64,000 nucleotides of DNA from Thalassobius sp. Cn5-15 (GTDB taxonomy: Bacteria; Pseudomonadota; Alphaproteobacteria; Rhodobacterales; Rhodobacteraceae): the NCBI RefSeq assembly GCF_022347685.1, contig NZ_JAKRGF010000002.1, forward strand, positions 186,001 to 250,000, in the 5' to 3' direction. The notes under the pieces are model-generated. The model was not told the origin of the DNA and did not search any database. It saw nothing but the letters and a program-made list of their open reading frames with translations. Shown here one piece after another: positions 35,580 to 44,472 of this stretch (within the stretch, counting starts at the first letter, position 1; each line of letters opens with the position of its first letter). Position numbers and translations under genes: made by a program.

Positions 35580-36369
35580 CTCTCGTCCCTTTTTCAGGTG
35601 TCAGAAAAGAAGTCATGCGTGCCAGTGTTTGCTGCCGCGTGATCAAACGACGAAAGGCGGCGGTTTCCGCGTCCAAACCCGCACGCACGCGGGCACGGCG
35701 CTCTGCGGTCCAGATCATCGTCTTGGTCGCCAGCGCAGTGCCTGCATCTGTGCCGTCAAGCAGTGCCAGCGCACGATCCTCTGCCGCGTCATCCACCGCC
35801 TGAACCAAGCCAAGCGCCAAGAGCTGATCCGCTTCATGGCGCAGGTTCGCGTGCAGCCAACCCTGCGCAGGCCCTGCGCCGATCAATTCTGGCAGAACAG
35901 CCGTCCAGCCGCCATCGGGGGCAAAACCCATCACGCCATAATAGGGCTGTAGAAACGCATCCGGCGCCGCGATCACCAGATCGGAGGCAAAGATCAATCC
36001 CGCAGATCCCCCCGTCGTGGCGCCGCGGATGGCAGCGGCAAACAGAACTGGCATGTCGATGATCCGCATCACCAGATCCTGCAACACCGGCACCACCTGA
36101 TCAGCATAAACATCTGCGCGGCCTTCTTGTGCGGCGCGATAAAACCCCGCCACATCGCCACCGGACGAAAAATTGCGCCCCGCAGTCCGCAGTAACGCCT
36201 TAGTCGCGCCCGACTGCTGCAAGGCGTCAAGCGCGGCATGCAGATCACCCAGCACCTGAGGTTCCAGTGCATTGGCACGCGGTGCCTGCAGGGTGATCTG
36301 GAAACAGACCTCCCCGCCTGGCAGTGCCACCTCTGCGCAGGTAACCCTCTCCTCCCTGATGTCAGCCAT
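35572..36369 (-). CDS. Enoyl-CoA hydratase/isomerase (crotonase) family protein
   Basis: 265 residues. The oxyanion-hole region NFSSGGDVAGF and the IRGATTGGSAGLIFASDLVIA segment are typical of crotonases. The first catalytic Glu of hydratases (usually PE after the helix) is replaced: the sequence reads FLQPYYGVMG. PDGGWTAVLPELIG keeps an Asp where isomerase-like members have one. So a 2,3-enoyl-CoA isomerase or other crotonase activity is more likely than simple hydration. It overlaps the ligase gene by 8 bases and follows the TetR gene by 8. Confidence 0.85.
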   Translation of the reverse strand: MADIREERVTCAEVALPGGEVCFQITLQAPRANALEPQVLGDLHAALDALQQSGATKALLRTAGRNFSSGGDVAGFYRAAQEGRADVYADQVVPVLQDLVMRIIDMPVLFAAAIRGATTGGSAGLIFASDLVIAAPDAFLQPYYGVMGFAPDGGWTAVLPELIGAGPAQGWLHANLRHEADQLLALGLVQAVDDAAEDRALALLDGTDAGTALATKTMIWTAERRARVRAGLDAETAAFRRLITRQQTLARMTSFLTPEKGTRDV

Positions 36370-36377
36370 ATTCCCCC

Positions 36378-36977
36378 CTATGATGCCAACCCGTTGCAGA
36401 TGAATTTATGCGCCTCTGCCACCACCCGTTCGATATCCACCTCACCCTCCTCCCAGAGGACGAAACGTTCGCCGAGTGTTTTGGCGATACCCATCAAAGC
36501 CCAGGCGCGCACCTCTGCGTCGCCAGCCGAAATCTCACCCTGTTCTGCGGCCTGTTTCAGCTGGTCCGCATAGGCTTCGCCAAATTCGGTGTAATAGGTG
36601 CGATAGGCGTCTGGATCGACAAAACGGGCCTCTTCGACAATGCGGTATTGCATCGGACGATCCCTTACGACGATCAGGTAGGCCTCTAGGCCTGCGCGCT
36701 CTGCCTCCAGTCGGTTTCTGGCCCCCGCGATGCGTTCAGCCGCCTGTGATCTTGTAGCGCGGCCCATATCCTCAACCAGTTCACGGAACAAAACGTCCTT
36801 GCCCGAAAAATAAATGTAGAAAGTGCCCGACGCCGTGTCCGCCGCGCGGGTTATGTCCGCGATGGAAGCGGCGGCGAACCCCTTTTCGCCGATCACCTGT
36901 TCGGCGGCGGCAAGGATCTTGGCACGGCGTTCGATACCGCGTTTGGTTTTTGGTTGGCTGGCGGCGGCTTTGGTCAT
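36378..36977 (-). CDS. TetR-family transcriptional regulator
   Basis: 199 residues. The N-terminal HTH reads ERRAKILAAAEQVIGEKGFAAASIADITRAADTASGTFYIYFSGKDVLFREL, classic TetR/AcrR. The rest is a helical ligand domain. It lies within the operon between the hydrolase and crotonase genes, so it probably autoregulates the whole unit in response to an acyl-CoA intermediate. The 16-bp palindrome at 42693-42708, before the first gene, is a natural operator candidate. Start at 36977, overlapping the hydrolase stop by 4 bases; the frame is open beyond that but inside the hydrolase gene. Confidence 0.93.
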   Translation of the reverse strand: MTKAAASQPKTKRGIERRAKILAAAEQVIGEKGFAAASIADITRAADTASGTFYIYFSGKDVLFRELVEDMGRATRSQAAERIAGARNRLEAERAGLEAYLIVVRDRPMQYRIVEEARFVDPDAYRTYYTEFGEAYADQLKQAAEQGEISAGDAEVRAWALMGIAKTLGERFVLWEEGEVDIERVVAEAHKFICNGLAS

Positions 36978-37780
36978 GGGATCGGGGCTTTCTGTGCAGG
37001 CTGGATCTGTGTCCGGGTCAGGGAGGATGCCAGCCCTTTTGCCGCAACGAAGCGACAAATGGCATCACAAAACGCCTCTGGCTGCTCCAGATGCGGCGAA
37101 TGGCCTGCCTGTTCGATAAGGGCGAGGGTTGCGTCCGGCGCGGCCTCAACCAGCCACTGTGCGGTGGAGCGCGGATAAAGCCCGCTTTGAGCACCCGCAC
37201 AGACCAGATAGGGCACCTCGATAGCCGCAATCCCCTGCCGCGCGTCGGCCTCCACCAAATCCGCCCACACAGAAACCAGATTACCGGGATCTTGACCGCA
37301 CAGGAAATCTGCAATCTCCGTGCGTGTCGGCACCGGCTGGCTTCCTTCAGCGAACATGCTTTGAGCGATGCTTCTGGCCATGCGCTGCCAGCCCGGCACG
37401 ATGCGGGCGGCGGTGGCGCGGATGGCATCCGCATCCCGCGCGATCAGCCCCTGCGTCCAGCCCTGATCCGGCAACATGCGTGGCGACATATCAAGGGTCA
37501 CTAGCCCCCGCATCCCACTCGTACCCAGCCGTTCGATCAGCCGCCATGCAATCGCCGCCCCCATTGACCAGCCCACCACAATGGGCCTGTCCAGCCGGCT
37601 CATCCAAGCCGCTGCCAAATCTGCGCAGGCATCCAGCCCCCCGGCCTGATCCGCAGCCGCACCGTGACCGGGCATATCCGGCATATGGCAGTCGAAATCA
37701 GGGCCAAGGCGACGGGCAACATCCGCAAACAGATCACCGCGCATCGCCCAGCCGTGTAGGAATAGTACCGGTGTCGTCAT
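36974..37780 (-). CDS. Alpha/beta hydrolase (BioH-like)
   Basis: 268 residues. HGWAMRGDLF is the oxyanion strand, GWSMG holds the nucleophile Ser, and EQAGHSPHLEQPEAF the catalytic His; the acid is probably the Asp or Glu before CAGAQSGLYP. The closest general pattern is BioH or other carboxylesterases. In this operon a role in hydrolysing an imported ester or a thioester intermediate is more likely than biotin synthesis, since no bio genes are adjacent. It overlaps livM and the TetR gene by 4 bases each. Confidence 0.8.
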   Translation of the reverse strand: MTTPVLFLHGWAMRGDLFADVARRLGPDFDCHMPDMPGHGAAADQAGGLDACADLAAAWMSRLDRPIVVGWSMGAAIAWRLIERLGTSGMRGLVTLDMSPRMLPDQGWTQGLIARDADAIRATAARIVPGWQRMARSIAQSMFAEGSQPVPTRTEIADFLCGQDPGNLVSVWADLVEADARQGIAAIEVPYLVCAGAQSGLYPRSTAQWLVEAAPDATLALIEQAGHSPHLEQPEAFCDAICRFVAAKGLASSLTRTQIQPAQKAPIP

Positions 37781-38835
37781 GCCTTGCCGCGCTCCCGCAG
37801 GCGGCCAACGATGCCGGTGGGGAAGAAGTAGACGCTAAGGATAAACAGGATCCCCAGCCACATCAGCCAGCGGTCCGGTTCCAGCAAATGTGGCAACAGT
37901 GGCAGGTTGTGCGTCGCCTCGGACGCGACGCCCATCAGGTTTTGCAGGTAGGTCTGCGCCATGATGAACAAGGTCGCCCCGATCACCGCGCCATACATCG
38001 TTCCCATGCCGCCGATCACCACCATCAACAGGATGTCCAACATGATCTCAAAACTCAGCGTGGTGTCCGGCCCCACATAGCGCAGCCAGATGGCAAAGAG
38101 GCTACCGGCCAGCGCCGCCGTGGCCGCCGACAAGCAGGTGGCAGCCGTGCGATACCAGACCACGCGATAACCGATCGCCTCGGCCCGGAAATCGTTTTCG
38201 CGGATCGCCTGTAGCACCCGCCCAAAGGGCGAATTCACGATGCGCAGCAGCAGCAGGAACAGCGCCAGCGAGGCAAAGAAGATCAGGTAGTAATTCAGGA
38301 TCTTTCCGCTGATACGGGTGCCCAGAAATTCCCCCATCCGGTTGGCGGAAGTCAGCACGCGGGGGATCTTGTAGGTCAGCCCGTCCTCCCCCCCCGTCAG
38401 GCCGGAAAACTGCGACACCAGAACCGCCACGGCAGAGGCGACAGCAAGCGTGATCATCGCAAAGAAGATCGCACGCACCCGCAAACTAAACAGCCCGATC
38501 ATCAGCGCCAGCACCACCGCCGCCAGCGCACCCGCAACACTGCCCACGATCAGCGCATCAAACCCGCGCCCCATATAGGTCGAGGCCAGCGCAACGCCAT
38601 ATGCCCCAAGGCCGAAGAACATCGTATGTGCAAAACTGACGATGCCGGCATAGCCCAGCAGCAGATCATAGCTGGCCACCAGCACGATAAAAATGCAGAT
38701 GCGCGCCGCCGTATCCAACGGGCGCACCCCGTCAAACAGCAAGGGGGCACCAGCCAGACAGATCAGAATCATCAGCAGGATCGCCGTCAGCGCGCGCGAC
38801 CGTGGTTGATCGCCGGAAAGAAATTTCGTCAGCAT
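37777..38835 (-). CDS. livM: Branched-chain amino acid-type ABC transporter permease LivM
   Basis: 352 residues with about ten membrane helices. GYAGIVSFAHTMFFGLGAYGVALAS matches the LivM signature, and LVSQFSGLTGGEDGLTYKIP is typical. It forms the inner-membrane channel with LivH. In this operon the transporter sits with acyl-CoA ligase and hydratase-type genes, so the substrate may be an organic acid and not an amino acid. It starts 2 bases from livH and overlaps the hydrolase gene by 4 bases. Confidence 0.93.
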   Translation of the reverse strand: MLTKFLSGDQPRSRALTAILLMILICLAGAPLLFDGVRPLDTAARICIFIVLVASYDLLLGYAGIVSFAHTMFFGLGAYGVALASTYMGRGFDALIVGSVAGALAAVVLALMIGLFSLRVRAIFFAMITLAVASAVAVLVSQFSGLTGGEDGLTYKIPRVLTSANRMGEFLGTRISGKILNYYLIFFASLALFLLLLRIVNSPFGRVLQAIRENDFRAEAIGYRVVWYRTAATCLSAATAALAGSLFAIWLRYVGPDTTLSFEIMLDILLMVVIGGMGTMYGAVIGATLFIMAQTYLQNLMGVASEATHNLPLLPHLLEPDRWLMWLGILFILSVYFFPTGIVGRLRERGKA

Positions 38836-38836
38836 G

Positions 38837-39868
38837 TTATTTCGCCTTCACAACAGGCAGCATCCCCTGCGGGCGCCACATCAGGATTGCGGTCATCAGC
38901 GCGATATTGGACACCAGCGCCAGTTTCGGTTCCAAAAAGGCAACGTAGTTCTGCGTCAGCCCAACCAAGAGCGCACCGATAAAGGCGCCCTCGATCGACC
39001 CCAGCCCGCCGATGATTGCCACAATAAAGACCAGCACCATCATCCGTTCGCCCATACCCGCGGTGATCACCTCTTGGTACAGCCCCCACATCACCCCACC
39101 GAGGCCCGCCAGCGCCGATCCGGCGATGAACACCCCGACAAAGACCATGCGCAACCGGTAGCCCAGCGCCTCGACCATTGGGCCGTTTTCGACGCCTGCG
39201 CGCACAATCAGCCCCACCTTGGTACGGCGCAGGACCATGCGCATGGCGATAAACAGGATCAGCCCGATCGCCACAGCCAGCAGACGATATTTCTCCATCG
39301 CGGCCCCGGCGAAGGTGATCGCACCTTTCAGGGTTTCGGGACGATTGATGAAAATCTCATCCGGTCCCCAGACCACATGGATCAGTTGTTCCACCACAAT
39401 CAATCCGCCAACGGTCACGAGGATCTGTTTCAGGTGGGCGCCATAAACGGGCTTTACGATCACCCGTTCAAACCCCCAGCCCATCGCGCCAGTGACCGCC
39501 ATCGCCGCAACCACCGCCAGCAACACCGCCGCAATATTAAGGAGGAGCGAGGGCGTACCGGTCCAACCGCCCAGCGCGAGCAGGACAGACACACCGACAA
39601 AGGCGCCGACAGAGACAAAAGCGCCATGACCAAAGTTGATCACATCCATCAGGCCAAACACCAGCGTCAGACCAGAGGCCATGATGAAAATCATCATCCC
39701 CATCGCCAGTCCAGACACCGTCAGTGTCAACCACGAAGACGGCGCGCCGATGGCGAAGAAGCCCAGCACGACTAGGATCGGGATCAGCAGAACAGGCATC
39801 GCCTTGCCCAGCTGTTCGCCCAGCGACATCTTGGCAAATGTCGGTTTATGATCGGGTGCAATTGTCAT
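38837..39868 (-). CDS. livH: Branched-chain amino acid-type ABC transporter permease LivH
   Basis: 343 residues, highly hydrophobic. MDVINFGHGAFVSVGAFVGVSVL is the LivH signature (loop before the second helix), and GLIVRAGVENGPMVEALGYRLRMVF near the middle is the usual ATPase-contact loop. The N-terminal 40 residues (IAPDHKPTFAKMSLGEQLGKAMP) are longer than in E. coli LivH. It pairs with LivM and is separated from livF by a single base, so the order is livJ/K-G-F-H-M. Confidence 0.93.
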   Translation of the reverse strand: MTIAPDHKPTFAKMSLGEQLGKAMPVLLIPILVVLGFFAIGAPSSWLTLTVSGLAMGMMIFIMASGLTLVFGLMDVINFGHGAFVSVGAFVGVSVLLALGGWTGTPSLLLNIAAVLLAVVAAMAVTGAMGWGFERVIVKPVYGAHLKQILVTVGGLIVVEQLIHVVWGPDEIFINRPETLKGAITFAGAAMEKYRLLAVAIGLILFIAMRMVLRRTKVGLIVRAGVENGPMVEALGYRLRMVFVGVFIAGSALAGLGGVMWGLYQEVITAGMGERMMVLVFIVAIIGGLGSIEGAFIGALLVGLTQNYVAFLEPKLALVSNIALMTAILMWRPQGMLPVVKAK

Positions 39869-39869
39869 C

Positions 39870-40592
39870 TCAATGCGCCTCCATGCTGAGACCCATCAGC
39901 TGTTCTTGCAGATCTTTACTGTCGGCCAGTTCGGCCATAGCGCCGGACCAGACCACCGCGCCGTCATCCATCACCAACGCTCTGTCACCCAGCGCCCGCG
40001 CGACGGAGAAGTTCTGTTCCACCAGCAGGATCGACGCGCCCTGCTCTTTCAGCTCGCGCAACGCCTGCGCCATGGTCGACACAATTGCCGGCGCCAGCCC
40101 TTTGGTCGGTTCATCAATCAGATAAAGCTGGCGATCCTCCGCCAGCGCGCGGGCAATGGACAACATTTGCTTCTGCCCGCCTGAGAGGTTCCCTGCCTCG
40201 CTCTTCCAGAAGGTTGCCAGCGCCGGGAAGGCCGCCAGAAGCCAGTCCTTGCGCGCAGGGTCCAGCGGGCCTGAGGTACAGCCAAGGATCATGTTTTCCT
40301 CCACCGTCAGGTCGCCAAAAATACCCATGTCTTCGGGCACAAATCCGATACCAGCACGCGCACGCGTTGCGGTGGGCAGGGTGTTGATATCGCGCCCTTC
40401 ATACAGGATGGCACCCGATTTTGCGTGCCACTGCCCCATGATGGTTTTCAGCGTCGTCGTCTTGCCCACGCCGTTGCGGCCCAAGAGCATCGTCACCTGC
40501 CCGCGTGGCACGGTGAAATTCACGCCCTGCAGGATGTGGTATTGCGCGATGTCGGTATAGATGTTGTCCAGTGTCAGGATCGGGTCAGACAT
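39870..40592 (-). CDS. livF: ABC transporter ATP-binding protein LivF
   Basis: 240 residues. Walker A GRNGVGKTTTLK, Q-loop region GIGFVPEDMGIFGDLTVEENM, signature LSGGQKQML and Walker B LYLIDEPTKGLAPAIV are all present. Start at 40592 (MSDPILTLDNIYTDI); upstream residues belong to the overlapping livG. LivF and LivG form the ATPase dimer of the Liv-type importer. Confidence 0.94.
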   Translation of the reverse strand: MSDPILTLDNIYTDIAQYHILQGVNFTVPRGQVTMLLGRNGVGKTTTLKTIMGQWHAKSGAILYEGRDINTLPTATRARAGIGFVPEDMGIFGDLTVEENMILGCTSGPLDPARKDWLLAAFPALATFWKSEAGNLSGGQKQMLSIARALAEDRQLYLIDEPTKGLAPAIVSTMAQALRELKEQGASILLVEQNFSVARALGDRALVMDDGAVVWSGAMAELADSKDLQEQLMGLSMEAH

Positions 40593-41349
40593 GATCCAGC
40601 TCCTTGCCCATATAGGCCTCTTGCACCACATCCGAGGCCATCACCGTTTCCGGATCGCCATCTGCGGCCAGCGCGCCGTTGTGCAAAACGATGATCCGAT
40701 CTGCGAGGGTGCGGATCACGTCCATCTTGTGCTCAACCAGCAGAACCGTGCGTTCACGGTCGGCCTTAATCTCGGCAATCAGATCCAGAATGACGGGGGC
40801 TTCATCCACACTCATCCCGGCGGTGGGTTCATCGAACATGTAAACCATCGGGTCGAGCCCGATCATCAGCGCCACCTCCAGCTTGCGTTGATCGCCATGC
40901 GACAGTTCCGACACCAGCAAGTCCTTCTGGTTGTCCAGCCGCACCCGTTCCAAAATGGCCATCGCGGCGACGGTCAGTTCGGTGTGACTGTCGGCCATGG
41001 AAAACAGGCCAAAGCCCTTGTGCTGACGCGACTGGATCACCAGCCGGATGTTTTCCAGAACCGACAGGCTGGGAAACAGGTTGGTCAACTGAAAGGCACG
41101 GCCCAACCCACGACGGCAGCGGTCCGCAACGCCAAGACGGCTGATATCCTCACCCATCAGGGTGACGCGGCCTGCGCTGGCGGGGATCTGACCAGAGATC
41201 AGGTTAAAATAGGTGGTCTTGCCCGCGCCGTTCGGGCCGACAATGGCGGTCAACTCGCCCGCGTGGAAGCTGCATGAAACGGCATCCACCGCCACATGCC
41301 CCCCAAAGCGCACGGTCAACCCGTCCGTCTGAAGAAGTGTCTGTGTCAT
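40585..41349 (-). CDS. livG: ABC transporter ATP-binding protein LivG
   Basis: 254 residues. Walker A GPNGAGKTTYFN, GRAFQLTNLFPSLSVLENIRL, a variant signature LSHGDQRKLEVA in place of LSGGQ, which is normal for LivG, and Walker B MVYMFDEPTAGMS. Start at 41349 (MTQTLLQTDGLTVRFGG); the open frame beyond it runs through the intergenic hairpin. It overlaps livF by 8 bases. Confidence 0.93.
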   Translation of the reverse strand: MTQTLLQTDGLTVRFGGHVAVDAVSCSFHAGELTAIVGPNGAGKTTYFNLISGQIPASAGRVTLMGEDISRLGVADRCRRGLGRAFQLTNLFPSLSVLENIRLVIQSRQHKGFGLFSMADSHTELTVAAMAILERVRLDNQKDLLVSELSHGDQRKLEVALMIGLDPMVYMFDEPTAGMSVDEAPVILDLIAEIKADRERTVLLVEHKMDVIRTLADRIIVLHNGALAADGDPETVMASDVVQEAYMGKELDHV

Positions 41350-41394
41350 GGTCCTGCTCTCAGCGATCCTGCGTTTGGGGTGTTGTCTTTCGAA

Positions 41395-41413
41395 CGGCAC
41401 ATAGCGCGTGCCG
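41395..41413. repeat. Hairpin between the binding-protein gene and livG
   Basis: CGGCAC / GTGCCG with a seven-base loop, in the 126-base gap after the highly expressed binding-protein gene. This is a typical place for an mRNA-stabilising or attenuating stem that lets the binding protein be made in excess of the membrane parts. No T-run follows. Confidence 0.4.
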
Positions 41414-41475
41414 GATATGTGACCTGCGGCACGCAGGTTCGCCCGCCGCAGGTCCATCGCATCCAAGAAACGGGG

Positions 41476-42651
41476 TTACTTGTTGCGCACGGGGATCGCC
41501 ATTTCGTCCATTCCGATCTCACGCACCAGAACCGGCACGCCGTAGTCCTTGCCCTCCTGCACCTCGGTGCGGAAGTGGTACATGGTCTGCATCGCCTGAT
41601 GGTCATCTGCGCGGAAAGTCATCTGGCCCTTGGGCGTGTCCCAGCTCATGCCTTCCATCGCTTCGATCAAGGCCTCTGCGTCATCTGCGCCACCGGCTTT
41701 TTTGATTGCTTCAACAATCGCCATGCCCGATGCCATGCCGCCTGCGGTGAAGAAATCCGGCGGACTGTCAAACCGTTCGAAATGGGTTTTCACCAACCAG
41801 TCGTTCACCGGGTTCTGCGGAATTTCGTAGTAGTAGTAGGTCGCACCCTCCATACCCGGCAGCTCTTTGTAAGCTTTGAGAGCGGCCAGAATGTTGCCAC
41901 CTGTCGCGATCTCCACCCCGAAGCGGCCAGGTTCCATCGCGTTTATCTTGCTCATCGGGTTGCCGCCGCCGGCCCAGATGATGAACAGCTTCTTTTCACC
42001 CTCAACATCCCCCATCGCGGTAAAGATACGCTCTGCCGCAGCGGTAAAATCAGTGGTGTCGGTGGGCACGTATTCCTCATGCGCGACCTTGGCGCCCGTG
42101 GCTTCCAGCGCTTCCTTGAAGGCGGCAACGCCGTCGCGGCCAAAGGCATAATCCTGCGCCAGTGTCGCGATTGTCACACCCTCGCCGCCCAGAGCCACCG
42201 CATTGGCAATCGCATCCTGAGAGGAGTTACGCCCGGTGCGGAAAATATAGCGGTTCCAGTTAGATCCGGTGATCGAATCTGCCACCGCAGGCTCGACAAT
42301 CAGCACCCGTTCGTATTCCTCGGCCACCGGCAGCATCGCCAGTGCCACACCGGAACTGACCGGACCCACAGCGATATGCGCGTCGTCATCGCCGTAAGCC
42401 TCTTCCAATTGAGCGCGACCGATATCCGGCTTCAGTTGGGTGTCCTTTTCGATCAACACGATCTTTTCGCCGTTCACCTCCATGGTGCCGCCGGTGGCGT
42501 ATTCCAGCCCCAGCTTCAGCCCGTTATGGGACTGCGCGGCGTAGGCCTCAAACGGGCCGGTTTTTCCGTAAACATGGGCAATGCGGATTTCCGCAGTGCT
42601 CGCGGTTGCCATCAAGGCACCAATCGCCGTCATCGCAAATGTGCGAAACAT
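41476..42651 (-). CDS. Liv-type ABC transporter substrate-binding protein
   Basis: 391 residues including a signal peptide (MFRTFAMTAIGALMATASTA, cleavage before EIRIAHVYG). It is a periplasmic type I binding protein: EIRIAHVYGKTGPFEAYAAQ, GLKLGLEYATGG, AHIAVGPVSSGVALAMLPVAEEYERVLIVEP, NRYIFRTGRNSSQDAIANA. The family binds amino acids, amides, urea or aromatic acids; this ligand is unknown. It is the first gene of the operon, with Shine-Dalgarno GGAGGAAG and a 16-bp palindrome about 45 bases upstream of the start. Upstream codons in the frame are not part of it. Confidence 0.9.
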   Translation of the reverse strand: MFRTFAMTAIGALMATASTAEIRIAHVYGKTGPFEAYAAQSHNGLKLGLEYATGGTMEVNGEKIVLIEKDTQLKPDIGRAQLEEAYGDDDAHIAVGPVSSGVALAMLPVAEEYERVLIVEPAVADSITGSNWNRYIFRTGRNSSQDAIANAVALGGEGVTIATLAQDYAFGRDGVAAFKEALEATGAKVAHEEYVPTDTTDFTAAAERIFTAMGDVEGEKKLFIIWAGGGNPMSKINAMEPGRFGVEIATGGNILAALKAYKELPGMEGATYYYYEIPQNPVNDWLVKTHFERFDSPPDFFTAGGMASGMAIVEAIKKAGGADDAEALIEAMEGMSWDTPKGQMTFRADDHQAMQTMYHFRTEVQEGKDYGVPVLVREIGMDEMAIPVRNK

Positions 42652-42692
42652 CTGTCTTCCTCCCTGGGTTCTCCTCTGCCTCAATGTGAAAT

Positions 42693-42708
42693 ATGAATCA
42701 TGATTCAT
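42693..42708. promoter_or_regulatory. 16-bp perfect palindrome, operator candidate of the liv/acyl-CoA operon
   Basis: ATGAATCATGATTCAT is fully self-complementary and lies 42-57 bases before the ATG of the first operon gene, where the promoter is expected. Its length and symmetry are typical of TetR-family operators, and a TetR gene lies in the same operon. The remaining part of the 295-base gap to coxI carries a GCCAGTC/GACTGGC stem at 42885-42902 without a T-run. Confidence 0.6.
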
Positions 42709-42946
42709 GTCAACGGCATTTTCGCCAACACCGTGTTTCCCACAGGCCAGACAGATCACCGCTTGCAAAGGAAAACCTGCGAGCAATGTACGAAATTTAT
42801 TTTGATTTCAGTTGATTGACTGACAGAGCAGAGCACACACAGAGACACGCTGCGTTAAGCCGCGCCTTCGCAGCAAAGTGTGCCGCCAGTCGCCAGACTG
42901 GCCGTAGAACCCGCCGGAGCAGGCAAAAAGAAGAAAGTGCAATGCC

Positions 42947-43927
42947 CTAAACCGTGTGGGCAACAGCCTTCTCGGCAGGTGCCGCGCCAGATTGGCGAGC
43001 CGATACAAGCTGCGACGGGAACATCGAAACAATCTCAGCCAGAGAAGAAACAGCGATCAATGATGCGTCCCTCAGTGATCCCACCAAACCAATCGGACCA
43101 TTCAGCCTACTGATATCTTCTTCGGTAGCCCCCATGCCCCGCAGCGTGTCACATCGCATCATATGCGTCCGCCGACTGCCCAGCGATCCGATGAATCCAG
43201 CAGGGCGCTGTAGTGCCTTTTGCAGGAGGTGTGGCTCCCAGTCATGATCATGGAACAGGGTCAAAAATGCAGTCCGACGATCGATCAAACTGAGATCCAC
43301 AGCCTGATCAAAGGACCGAAGGTGCACTGACGGCTGCGTTGAAAAATGCTGTGTGGCCTCCAGATCCTCGGTATCCGGCGAGATCAGAAAAACCTCATAT
43401 CCCGTCGCGTGACCCAGCTGCGCCATCGAGCGAAAGATCGCACCGCGCCCAGCAAGGCAAAGCCGCACCCGGGGTTCGTAGGTGAAATAATGCGTGTTCT
43501 GGTCTGTCGCGTTGGCCCGACAGGACAGCCTCGCCTGTCTGCGCGCATCAAAATCACGTTTTGCTTGGCGCAGCATGTCGCGGTCTGGGTCCGGGTCGAT
43601 CAGCACCTCCAGCGCGCCACCGCAGGGCAACTTCAAATCGACGAAACGCGAACCTTCGCCATAGCGCACCACCTCCTTGCGATTGCCCACCAAGGCCATA
43701 AGCGCACGGTGCTGAATGTCACGATCAATACAACCGTTGGACAAGTAACCCGTCATCGTTCCATCAGCCTCGACAATGGCCAGTGAACCCACTTCGCGTG
43801 CTGCGCCCCCTTCGATCGCGATGGAGGTGATCAGGGCAAACCGTCCGTCGCCCTGAATGAGACGCGCGGCCACATCTATGATGTCGGCCACGCATTCAGC
43901 GTAGGGGCCAGTTTCAAACGGCAACAT
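42947..43927 (-). CDS. coxI: XdhC/CoxI-family molybdenum cofactor maturation protein
   Basis: 326 residues. Two-part XdhC layout: N-terminal ALITSIAIEGGAAREVGSLAIVEADGTMTGYLSNGCIDRDI with conserved Cys, then a Rossmann-like half with CLAGRGAIFRSMAQLGHATGYEVFLISPD and GFIGSLGSRRTH. XdhC-type proteins protect, sulfurate or insert the molybdenum cofactor. As the last gene of the cox cluster it corresponds to CoxI. Start at 43927 (MLPFETGPYAECVADII), overlapping coxG by 14 bases. Confidence 0.85.
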   Translation of the reverse strand: MLPFETGPYAECVADIIDVAARLIQGDGRFALITSIAIEGGAAREVGSLAIVEADGTMTGYLSNGCIDRDIQHRALMALVGNRKEVVRYGEGSRFVDLKLPCGGALEVLIDPDPDRDMLRQAKRDFDARRQARLSCRANATDQNTHYFTYEPRVRLCLAGRGAIFRSMAQLGHATGYEVFLISPDTEDLEATQHFSTQPSVHLRSFDQAVDLSLIDRRTAFLTLFHDHDWEPHLLQKALQRPAGFIGSLGSRRTHMMRCDTLRGMGATEEDISRLNGPIGLVGSLRDASLIAVSSLAEIVSMFPSQLVSARQSGAAPAEKAVAHTV

Positions 43928-44366
43928 CTTGATTGACCACATCGGCAAAGGACTTGAAAAACTTCGCCGCCAGCTTTCTTGCTGTGCTTTGGATCAGGCG
44001 GCTGCCCAATTGGGCCAGTTTGCCACCGATTTCCGCCTTGGCCTCATAGCGCAGAATAGTCGTGTCACCATCAGCGGTCAGCGTCACATCCGCACCGCCT
44101 TTCGCATGACCTGCTGCGCCGCCATTGCCCTGACCGGTCAACGAAAAAGCATCCGGCGCGCCGCTTTGGTCCAAAACAACATTGCCACCGAAGCGCGCTT
44201 TGACAGGCCCAACTTTCAGCACAACCTTGGCCTCCAATTCAGTATCAGAATGTTTGATCAGCTCTTCGCATCCGGGAATGCACTGTTTAAGGACCTCTGG
44301 ATCATTCAAGGCCGCATACACGCGGTCTGCAGGGGCATTGATGGTGATTTCGTCACTTAGTTCCAT
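43914..44366 (-). CDS. coxG: CO dehydrogenase subunit G (CoxG, SRPBCC fold)
   Basis: 150 residues. MELSDEITINAPADRVYAALNDPEVLKQCIPGCEEL is the well-conserved CoxG start; VGPVKARFGGNVVL and RYEAKAEIGGKLAQLGSRLIQSTARKLAAKFF complete the family pattern. CoxG has been associated with membrane attachment of CO dehydrogenase and with quinone delivery to it. The C-terminus here ends soon after the SRPBCC domain, so it lacks a long extra tail. It lies 107 bases after the cytidylyltransferase-like gene. Start at 44366. Confidence 0.9.
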   Translation of the reverse strand: MELSDEITINAPADRVYAALNDPEVLKQCIPGCEELIKHSDTELEAKVVLKVGPVKARFGGNVVLDQSGAPDAFSLTGQGNGGAAGHAKGGADVTLTADGDTTILRYEAKAEIGGKLAQLGSRLIQSTARKLAAKFFKSFADVVNQDVAV

Positions 44367-44472
44367 GTCTTGGGTATCCTTTGTTAGCAACAGGGAAATC
44401 GGATGTTGTCAGCCTGCTCAGGTGTCATTTTCCACCTTTTCCGCAGGGCCCTCAGCCGTTTGAAAAATCGGG

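Noticed and set aside
41296-42696. 466-residue open frame on the plus strand
   Set aside because: Antisense to the substrate-binding protein gene; no ribosome binding site and composition of a shadow.
42885-42902. Terminator between coxI and the liv operon
   Set aside because: GCCAGTC/GACTGGC can form a 7-bp stem, but no T-run follows on either strand, so I do not call it a terminator.
42808-43032. 74-residue Arg/Leu-rich frame between coxI and the liv operon
   Set aside because: Overlaps the coxI end in another frame, with no start signal and shadow-like composition.
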